From an uncultured Lachnospiraceae bacterium (lineage in GTDB: Bacteria; Bacillota; Clostridia; Lachnospirales; Lachnospiraceae), in assembly GCA_905236275.1 (NCBI GenBank), contig CAJOPI010000123.1, forward strand, positions 1 to 5,552: a DNA stretch of 5,552 bases, given 5' to 3'. Made by a program: the position numbers and the translations under genes. Of the stretch, positions 1-5,508 are shown piece after piece (the stretch's first letter is position 1; the number at the start of each line of letters is the position of its first letter). The notes under the pieces were generated by a model. That model did no database searches. It saw only the letters and a program-made list of their open reading frames with translations, and was not told the origin of the DNA.

Positions 1-90
1 CCGCTTTGACGGGAAAGAAAAGCTGATATCAGTCTCCTTCCTCATCTTCTCCCGGCATCTTCGCTGTCGAGATAAGCGCTTCCGGTAAGG
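1..90 (+). pseudogene. Probable displaced upstream coding sequence of the histidine kinase (frame disruption)
   Basis: In the kinase frame this stretch has stops at 7-9 and 73-75. The second frame, starting at nt 2, is open until the TAA at 86-88 and ends in a charged run, DKRFR. The kinase frame resumes with RGTVPLTQ just after it. That junction resembles the end of an extracytoplasmic sensor domain just before the second membrane helix of BaeS/ArlS-like kinases, so a one-base loss or gain around nt 84-92 would join the two frames. It could be a true mutation or a sequencing or assembly error. Which upstream frame is the authentic one is not certain. Confidence 0.4.
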
Positions 91-1065
91 GGTACTGTTC
101 CGCTCACTCAGGAGACCCGACAGCTCGAAGACATAAGCCGAATCATCCTTCTGTTTCTTCCGGGTGTTCTCGTTTTATCCATAATCGGCGGCTATCTCAT
201 CGCCGCGAGATTGTTCCGTCCTGTCATAAAGATGGAGCAGGCGGCAACGCGGATTTCAGGTGGAACGGATTTAGGCGAGCGTATCCTGCTTGATAAGGGT
301 GATGACGAACTGCACCGCCTCGCAAATGCTTATAATGCGATGCTCGAACGACTCGAAAAATCCTTCGAGGCAGAAAAGCGCTTCACCTCCGATGCTTCCC
401 ACGAGCTCAGGACACCAATGAGCGTCATAATGGCGCAGGTGGAGCTGACGCTTGATAAGGACCGGACTCCCGAGGAATACCGGAACGCCCTTCGCGTCAT
501 CAGAAGACAGGGCGGCAGAATGAACTCCCTTATCAACAGCATGCTTGACTATACAAGACTCGAGCAGAGCGCGGAAAGATATCCTTTCACTCCCCTGAAC
601 CTGTCGGAAATCTGTGAAAGCATCTCGGCGGACATGAAATTAATCAGAAGAAACAATATCGAGCTACAATATGATATAGCTGCGGGGATTTTCATTAACG
701 GCAATAAACTTCTTCTCGAAAGAGCCCTGCAGAATTTAATTGATAATGCTTATAAGTACGGAAAGGAAAACGGACATATTTTTGTAAGGTTAAAGAAGAA
801 TGAAAATATTATCTCTCTTTCTGTAAAGGACGACGGTAACGGTATTGCGGAAGATGACAGGGAACTTGTCTTTGACAGGTTTTTCCGCTCCGACAAGTCC
901 CGAAGCCGCGAAAACGGAGCCGTAAGCGGTAACGGTCTGGGGCTTTCGATGGTAAAGAAAATTGCCGAAATGCATGGCGGCAGCATAAAACTCGAATGTC
1001 CCAAAGACGGGGGCTGCGTGTTTACAATTTCTTTACTATCGACTTCATCGATGCAGAAACATTGA
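76..1065 (+). CDS. Membrane sensor histidine kinase (two-component system), 5' part missing or frameshifted
   Basis: This is the C-terminal part of a transmembrane sensor kinase that would autophosphorylate on histidine and pass the phosphate to a response regulator, probably encoded upstream outside the window. A hydrophobic helix of about 22 residues (nt 142-207) leads straight into a HAMP segment beginning FRPV. Counting residue 1 at the TTG at 211, the H-box SHELRTP has phospho-acceptor His64 (codon 400-402), the N-box has Asn175 and Asn179, the G1 box is DDGNG (207-211), an F-box FDRFF follows at 221-225, and the G2 box GNGLG is at 240-244. The catalytic core is therefore complete. The frame is open only from nt 76, because TAA lies at 73-75 and TGA at 7-9. 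There is no ATG or GTG between 76 and the membrane helix, and starting at TTG 211 or ATG 232 would delete the helix. A real start inside the window is therefore unlikely. The set of motifs makes the family certain, but the sensed signal is unknown. Confidence 0.9.
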   Translation, partial: ALPVRGTVPLTQETRQLEDISRIILLFLPGVLVLSIIGGYLIAARLFRPVIKMEQAATRISGGTDLGERILLDKGDDELHRLANAYNAMLERLEKSFEAEKRFTSDASHELRTPMSVIMAQVELTLDKDRTPEEYRNALRVIRRQGGRMNSLINSMLDYTRLEQSAERYPFTPLNLSEICESISADMKLIRRNNIELQYDIAAGIFINGNKLLLERALQNLIDNAYKYGKENGHIFVRLKKNENIISLSVKDDGNGIAEDDRELVFDRFFRSDKSRSRENGAVSGNGLGLSMVKKIAEMHGGSIKLECPKDGGCVFTISLLSTSSMQKH

Positions 1066-1087
1066 CGGAAATTGTAAATTCAGTTGC

Positions 1088-1117
1088 AAAGAGGACAGCA
1101 ATCAGCTGTCCTCTTTT
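1088..1117 (+). terminator. Rho-independent terminator after the histidine kinase, possibly bidirectional
   Basis: A perfect 12-bp stem pairs 1088-1099 with 1105-1116 around a 5-nt loop (AATCA) and runs into a T-rich tail (TTTTGTT, 1114-1120). It begins 22 nt after the kinase stop codon. On the minus strand the hairpin lies about 80 nt beyond the end of the convergent secreted-protein gene and is followed by only three T residues. It may serve both transcripts, but it is stronger for the plus strand. The 80 nt between it and the minus-strand stop hold no other convincing structure. Confidence 0.85.
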
Positions 1118-1197
1118 GTTGAGCAACGGTAACATCCTTAAAAACTTAAAGGAATATTTGAGTTATAATTCAGTCAGAAGCCGGAACCTTAATGATT

Positions 1198-2562
1198 TTA
1201 GTCGTTTATAGTATAGCTTCCGCTTATGTTATCACCCTTGAAGGTAATCGTCTTTGAAGAACTGTCATATTCAAATTCATTTTTCTTTGCTGAATAGGGC
1301 TTGCCATTGATCGTAACCTTTACAGCCTTGACAGTTCCGTCTTTCTTTTTCTTGATGCTAACCTTACTTACTGCTGTAACAATATAAGGCTTCACAGTAA
1401 ATGTAAGGACGCCGGAACCCCCTGTGATTTTTTTTACGGCTTTGTTGATGCTTTTATCAGCACCCTCCAGCGACCTGATCCTGATAGTATGTTTTTTCTT
1501 GTTGACAGTTGCTTTGGAAACCTTGTATTCTACACCATTATACGAAGCAGTTATCTCACCTAAGCTTGAAAGCGCAAGCTTCGACCTGCCCCAGAAGGGT
1601 ATCAAATGATAATAGGTAAACTGAAAATCACCTCTTCTTTCTGTGGCTCTTTCAGAAGGTTTATCAGAAGATTCCGAACCATCAGGGTTAATGATATATG
1701 AATGTACCGTTTCCGGGTTAGGACTGTCGGAAGTTAATTTATTGGTAACTTCTACGTAGTATGACCCCTTCTTAAGATTTTGATTGAAAACTTCTCCATT
1801 AGAGACTTCCTGATCCGCATATTTTTCCTCACGTGACATATCATAGATACGGACATGTATCCCATAGCCTTTAAAGACTGTCTGTGTAAATGAAAAATCC
1901 GCAGCCGCATCAGTTACATTGAGTTTATACCAGTCAACGGAGTTATTTGATCCAAGTATTCCATGATAGGCAGTGCTCTGAGTTATTTCGTCTGACGTTG
2001 TGTAAGAATCATTAAGAGTGGATGCATCTTCATAATCTTCGACAAATGACTGATAATATTTATCCGGCTCCGTTTCTGACAGATTGAAGGTAATTGAACC
2101 GGATATTCCATACGGAATGTAGAGGCGTATATAATAGGTTCCCTTTCTAAGAGCTGTATAGTCTGCATAGCTATCGGCATAACCGGGATATATATCGCAC
2201 ATCTCCGTTCCCGTTTTATCGAAAATATACAGACTCGGCAGTGAATTTGACTTTAATTCGTAAGATGATGTGAAATTGCCGATAATTGTCCTGTCTAATG
2301 TAAACTTGTACCATATATATCGGTCAGATGAAGATTCATAAAAGCTATAGGTCTTATCTTTATTGATTGTATAGCTCTCTGTATTATCCGGAATAGTTAC
2401 ATTGCTCGCTGCGTCGGAAATCTCATTAAGACTCTGACTTTCGTACACAACAGGCTCCGATATACTTTCCGTCCCGGCCAGTGCGGGTGTCGCAATCGCA
2501 GAGGAAGCCAAAAAAGCTGTCCCAATCACAATCGATAAAAACTTTATTCTTTTACTTGTCAT
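1198..2562 (-). CDS. Secreted protein with signal peptide, two PPC-like beta domains and a lysine-rich repeat C-terminus
   Basis: The 454-aa product starts with a classical Sec signal peptide: a basic SKRIK start, a hydrophobic core at about residues 8-24, and an ALA motif with likely cleavage after Ala29. No LPXTG anchor, lipobox cysteine or second membrane helix is visible, so release or loose wall association is likely. Residues about 62-163 and 167-290 form two modules with the pattern of bacterial pre-peptidase C-terminal (PPC) beta sandwiches: WYKFTL then LRKGTYYIRLY in the first, DWYKLNV then LKKGSYYVEV in the second. A polar linker (about 292-312) precedes a lysine-rich beta region (about 318-454) in which NGVEYKVSK (342-350) and NGKPYSAKK (419-427) look like two copies of one unit. 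No protease or glycosidase catalytic motif is seen. The ATG is preceded by a strong AAGGAG ribosome binding site. Binding or adhesion at the cell surface is a guess; the domain assignment is by pattern only. Confidence 0.85.
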   Translation of the reverse strand: MTSKRIKFLSIVIGTAFLASSAIATPALAGTESISEPVVYESQSLNEISDAASNVTIPDNTESYTINKDKTYSFYESSSDRYIWYKFTLDRTIIGNFTSSYELKSNSLPSLYIFDKTGTEMCDIYPGYADSYADYTALRKGTYYIRLYIPYGISGSITFNLSETEPDKYYQSFVEDYEDASTLNDSYTTSDEITQSTAYHGILGSNNSVDWYKLNVTDAAADFSFTQTVFKGYGIHVRIYDMSREEKYADQEVSNGEVFNQNLKKGSYYVEVTNKLTSDSPNPETVHSYIINPDGSESSDKPSERATERRGDFQFTYYHLIPFWGRSKLALSSLGEITASYNGVEYKVSKATVNKKKHTIRIRSLEGADKSINKAVKKITGGSGVLTFTVKPYIVTAVSKVSIKKKKDGTVKAVKVTINGKPYSAKKNEFEYDSSSKTITFKGDNISGSYTIND

Positions 2563-2570
2563 GATAATCC

Positions 2571-2578
2571 CTCTCCTT
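2571..2578 (-). promoter_or_regulatory. Strong ribosome binding site of the secreted-protein gene
   Basis: Read on the minus strand this is AAGGAGAG. The AAGGAG core (2573-2578) lies 10 nt before the ATG at 2562. It is close to the full anti-16S match and fixes the start in front of the signal peptide. Confidence 0.8.
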
Positions 2579-2599
2579 ATTATAATTTCTAATTACGCT

Positions 2600-2628
2600 A
2601 TGATAGCATAACGGCTAAAACACAACAA
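2600..2628 (-). promoter_or_regulatory. Candidate sigma-A promoter with extended -10 for the secreted-protein gene
   Basis: On the minus strand TTGTTG (2623-2628) and TATCAT (2600-2605) are separated by 17 nt, and TGC directly precedes the -10 element, giving an extended -10 motif. The -35 box is weak (3 of 6 matches) and the -10 box is good (5 of 6). Transcription would begin near 2593, giving a leader of about 30 nt. The AT-rich tract upstream (about 2629-2697, with A and T runs) could act as an UP element. No operator-like palindrome overlaps it. Confidence 0.55.
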
Positions 2629-2686
2629 TTGAAATGAACCATAATCTTTAATTTTTTTCGCTTTTTTGAAAAATTTTAATTTCTTT

Positions 2687-2734
2687 AAAATTCAAAAGTC
2701 TCCGAAACCCTTTTGATATGCGGATTTCGGAGAC
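2687..2734 (-). terminator. Rho-independent terminator of the deaminase gene
   Basis: A perfect 10-bp stem pairs 2698-2707 (GTCTCCGAAA) with 2725-2734 (TTTCGGAGAC) around a 17-nt loop. On the minus strand the stem is followed at once by TTTTGAATTTT (2687-2697), a good U tract. It ends the transcript of the 818-aa gene and insulates it from the promoter of the secreted-protein gene downstream. The stretch between the stop codon and the hairpin (2735-2849) is an untranslated trailer of about 115 nt with no convincing ORF or strong fold. On the plus strand a T6 run (2741-2746) also follows the stem after six bases, but no plus-strand gene needs it. Confidence 0.8.
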
Positions 2735-2849
2735 CTGCGGTTTTTTAGAGTTATGTAAATCATTCGCTGAGGCTTTCTGATGAAGCATATGGAAACTTTT
2801 CACAAGTAAATGCTCAAGTTATTTTGTAACAGTTCCTAAATTCCGTCTC

Positions 2850-5306
2850 TCATTTTTCAAGTTTTTTCTTTGCCTTTTCTATAGCATCAACAAGAGGATT
2901 TTCTTCATCAAAGGCATATACATAGCCATGGAGCGCATTTGCTTTCTGTTTCAGATTCCTTGAATGACTCCATACAAAAATAGCCGAACGTCCTTTTCCG
3001 TTTTTTGCCTCCTGTATCAGATTTATTGCAGCGCTGTTGCCGTCAAAAGCTACTACCATCGAAGGTCTTCTTTCGAATATCTCATAGTTAAAGCTTTTAT
3101 AGGTTCCCATTGCCTGCGACTCTGTTGAAACTCTTATCATTACTCCCGCTGCTCTCAGGTTATCGGCTTCCTTTTTAGTTATAACTGCCGGCACCATTGC
3201 ATATATTCTGAAATTTCTTTCATTATTGTCGAGAAGGTATTTTTCATATCCCGATAATTTATGCCCGATAACAAAGCAAACTTCATCAGGGTTTAAGTAT
3301 TCAAGCATGGCATCAAGCTGCGCAGCTCCCGCAGGACTGACTCTCGTAGCCCTTTTTTCCGTATTCAGGCTTCCTCCGAGAAGCACCACAGGATAGCGGT
3401 CCCAGCTTATCTCACTTATACGGTCCTTCAATTCGGTGTTGCTGTCAAGCTTTATTTCTCCGCGTTTAAGACCCTTTGAAATCTTTACCTTCGTCATCCT
3501 TTCAAGAAGAACCTCTTCCATATCCCGTTCTCCGATGAGCTGAGCAAATTTTGCCTTTTTATCGGAATAAGCCTTCTGTCCCTCAGTGATTATCGCGCTT
3601 TCCGCATCCTTCATAAGTTCAAGCTCGGCATTTGTAAGACCAAGCATTTTTTCAAGGGAAAGCTCCTCATCAATCGACGTTGTTCCGTAAAGAGCCGCAC
3701 CATCGGTTCCCTGAACACATCTGATACCATGCTTCAGATATTGCTTTAACGGGTGCTTCTCCAGAGAGTTCAGATTATTTAGGCGCACATTGCTGGTTAT
3801 CTGAAATTCCAGTACGACATTATTTTCCTTTAGGCTCGCAAGTACTTCCTTTCCCTTTTTGGAGCTTATACTATAGGTATAAAGCCCATGTCCGAGACGT
3901 ATTCTCGGAACCGGCTGTCCTTTAGCCAAAGAGTCGATAACACATGAAATACTGTGGGCGATATTGTCCTTTTGTCCGTCATTTTCTCCGGCATGTACAC
4001 GTATAACAAAACTCGGGTCAGCTGCCGCAATTTTTACCAGTTCCTTAAAAGCAGGTTTGAGGCTGATTATATCATTTATCTCCTCTCCAACGAAATCGCA
4101 TCCCGCAACATAAGGGTCGAGTGCCGTCGCCCTTAAAACCTCCAGATTTTGCTCTATATAATCAGCCGGTGTGACGGCATCCTTTACGATAGTCAGGGGT
4201 ATCCTTCTCATTGCTGCAAGGAATCTTATCATAACTCCGGTTTCCTGATAAATACGGGGCATGACATCATGTACCTGTCTCAGCATTTCGATTGACTCAT
4301 ATTTTTTCACGAGTGTCGTGTCACTGATTTCGGCATAGCATACGCCCTGACGCTTGTAGTTTCGGGCAATCCACAAAAGCTTATCCTGAAAGAGGGTATT
4401 TACGCAGTATTCCGGACTTTCCCTGTCTTTAAGCATCTGCTTCAAAGCGGATTTCACTTCCGTATCCGGTATCTGTTCCACAGAATTAAGCTCGATTTTC
4501 TCCTCGCTTTCCTTTCCCTTACAGAAAACATAACGATAGAGATATACTTTTTCAAGATTTGTAAATACAGCCTGTCCGTCTTTTATAATTGCCAGCGAGC
4601 CGCGGATTTTTACTATATTCATCTCCGCGTTATCAAGGTTATTTAATATCAGATCCGCAAAATTTATAAAGGTATTGTCATTTATCCTTCTGTCAAGATA
4701 TTTTCCCTTCAGGTCAGAAGAAATAAACTGTCTCGCCACCTTTTCTCTCTGGATATTGATTTTTTCCCACTGTGCGTCGGTCAGCTTCAGTTCAAGTTTT
4801 TTTACATAATAAAGAGGATATCTTATCTGATGATAGATACCGAGTGCAATAAGTATATCTCCCGGAAGGTTGCCGTTCATGTGTGTATGAAGGTCAGCCC
4901 GGAATTTCAGATCTTTCCTCACATAAGTCTTAAAAATGGTCTTTTCCGGTTCAAGTCTGAAATCCTTGGTCTGACTCATAAGTGTTTTGGCTATCGCGGG
5001 GATTGCAGCCTTCATTTCTACCCTGCCGTCAGGGTATATGTATGCCATTTCTGTCTGTCCAAGCCTGAAGATATAATTTTCTTCATTGGCTGCATCAACA
5101 AAACAGGGTACTTCACCCTTTATAATGAGCATTCCGTTCTCGTCTTTTGAAAGCGGAAGCTTACAGATCCTCGCAAGATTTCTTATCAGATTTCCCGTAG
5201 CATGATTTGGTGTGGTAAGCGTATAGAAAAGTCTGTCCAGGTCTTTATAAAGACTGACTATAATATCTTTTTCATTATCGAGAAAAAAGTATGTGAAATA
5301 AGTCAT
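2850..5306 (-). CDS. Large adenosine-deaminase-family protein with C-terminal SLOG-like nucleotide-binding domain
   Basis: The 818-aa product is more than twice the length of a usual adenosine deaminase (about 330-350 aa). Residues 1 to about 135 are an unassigned N-terminal region. The metal-dependent deaminase domain (about 136-620) shows DLHTHMNG with metal ligands His140 and His142, RVHAGE with His438 and likely general acid Glu441, RLGHG with His473, TSN at 504-506 and GTDG with metal ligand Asp535. Adenosine and AMP deaminases usually read TDD at the last motif; here the second Asp is Gly536. The distance from the first to the third metal His is 296 residues, against about 200 in classical enzymes, so roughly 100 residues (around 165-300) are inserted. 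Residues about 636-818 form an alpha/beta domain: the strand VVLLGGSL, then CFVIGHKLSGYE, then SMVVAFDGNSAAINLI, then AIFVWS. This resembles the SLOG/DUF2493/DprA-like nucleotide-binding group. No signal peptide or membrane helix is seen, so it is cytoplasmic. A TAG two codons upstream fixes ATG 5306 as the start. Hydrolytic deamination of a purine nucleoside or nucleotide is likely. A role in defence, like RdrB or Cad1, is only inferred. Confidence 0.9.
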   Translation of the reverse strand: MTYFTYFFLDNEKDIIVSLYKDLDRLFYTLTTPNHATGNLIRNLARICKLPLSKDENGMLIIKGEVPCFVDAANEENYIFRLGQTEMAYIYPDGRVEMKAAIPAIAKTLMSQTKDFRLEPEKTIFKTYVRKDLKFRADLHTHMNGNLPGDILIALGIYHQIRYPLYYVKKLELKLTDAQWEKINIQREKVARQFISSDLKGKYLDRRINDNTFINFADLILNNLDNAEMNIVKIRGSLAIIKDGQAVFTNLEKVYLYRYVFCKGKESEEKIELNSVEQIPDTEVKSALKQMLKDRESPEYCVNTLFQDKLLWIARNYKRQGVCYAEISDTTLVKKYESIEMLRQVHDVMPRIYQETGVMIRFLAAMRRIPLTIVKDAVTPADYIEQNLEVLRATALDPYVAGCDFVGEEINDIISLKPAFKELVKIAAADPSFVIRVHAGENDGQKDNIAHSISCVIDSLAKGQPVPRIRLGHGLYTYSISSKKGKEVLASLKENNVVLEFQITSNVRLNNLNSLEKHPLKQYLKHGIRCVQGTDGAALYGTTSIDEELSLEKMLGLTNAELELMKDAESAIITEGQKAYSDKKAKFAQLIGERDMEEVLLERMTKVKISKGLKRGEIKLDSNTELKDRISEISWDRYPVVLLGGSLNTEKRATRVSPAGAAQLDAMLEYLNPDEVCFVIGHKLSGYEKYLLDNNERNFRIYAMVPAVITKKEADNLRAAGVMIRVSTESQAMGTYKSFNYEIFERRPSMVVAFDGNSAAINLIQEAKNGKGRSAIFVWSHSRNLKQKANALHGYVYAFDEENPLVDAIEKAKKKLEK

Positions 5307-5314
5307 ATTCTAAT

Positions 5315-5318
5315 CCTC
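5315..5318 (-). promoter_or_regulatory. Ribosome binding site of the deaminase gene
   Basis: On the minus strand GAGG sits 8 nt before the ATG at 5306. It is a shorter match than that of the secreted-protein gene, so translation is probably modest. The position supports this start, and an in-frame TAG two codons upstream excludes an earlier one. Confidence 0.65.
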
Positions 5319-5337
5319 AAACTCAGTAACAAACGCC

Positions 5338-5366
5338 TTCATAACAACTTTCTAAAACTCAGGCAA
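5338..5366 (-). promoter_or_regulatory. Candidate promoter of the deaminase gene
   Basis: Read on the minus strand, TTGCCT (5361-5366) and TATGAA (5338-5343) are 17 nt apart, with TGT directly before the -10 box (extended -10). Each box matches the consensus at 4 of 6 positions. The start would be near 5331 and the leader about 25 nt. The evidence is sequence resemblance only. A transcript starting further upstream, beyond the inverted repeat at 5453-5489, is also possible. Confidence 0.35.
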
Positions 5367-5412
5367 AGGCCTCTTTTCAGCAGTGCCGAGCTACGCTGAT
5401 TGACGATAACGC

Positions 5413-5440
5413 AGCAAGTGGAAGTTTATACAAGCAAGTG
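5413..5440. repeat. Pair of 8-bp direct repeats (AGCAAGTG) upstream of the deaminase promoter
   Basis: AGCAAGTG occurs at 5413-5420 and again at 5433-5440, exactly 20 bp apart, close to two helical turns. The pair lies 47-74 bp upstream of the candidate -35 box, where an activator could bind the same DNA face. Two copies of an 8-mer can also arise by chance. Confidence 0.3.
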
Positions 5441-5452
5441 TGCATAAGTTAT

Positions 5453-5489
5453 TTATAGTAAACGTAATAAATAATTGCGTTTACTATAA
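5453..5489. repeat. 12-bp perfect inverted repeat upstream of the deaminase gene
   Basis: TTATAGTAAACG (5453-5464) is repeated in inverse complement at 5478-5489 with a 13-nt AT-rich spacer. If folded, pairing can continue inward through one G-T pair and three A-T pairs, leaving a 5-nt loop (5469-5473). No T run follows the stem on either strand, so it does not look like a standard terminator. It could be an operator for a dimeric regulator, a hairpin in an upstream transcript, or part of a dispersed intergenic repeat together with the structure at 5509-5552. Confidence 0.7.
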
Positions 5490-5508
5490 TGCTCCGCAAG
5501 GATGCGTC

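Noticed and set aside
1126..1152. Second hairpin (TCCTT/AAGGA) between the convergent genes as terminator of the secreted-protein gene
   Set aside because: The stem is only 5 bp and AT-rich with a 9-nt loop and no proper T tract. The strong hairpin at 1088-1117 is a better candidate.
996..1211. Plus-strand ORF of 71 codons overlapping the kinase 3' end
   Set aside because: It overlaps the conserved kinase C-terminus in another frame, reads through the terminator hairpin and has no ribosome binding site or recognisable motif.
2648..2788. Minus-strand ORF of 46 codons (starts MLHQKASAND) in the trailer of the deaminase gene
   Set aside because: It runs through the terminator stem and the AT-rich tract, has no ribosome binding site and has low-complexity composition. 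It is probably a chance ORF.
4830..5150. Plus-strand ORF of 106 codons antisense to the deaminase
   Set aside because: It lies wholly opposite a conserved coding region, has no ribosome binding site and no domain pattern. It is best explained as a shadow ORF.
2850..5306. A complete RADAR system (rdrA plus rdrB)
   Set aside because: RADAR needs an RdrA ATPase gene next to the deaminase. The 246 nt upstream are non-coding and the downstream gene encodes a secreted beta protein, so only a resemblance to RdrB can be argued.
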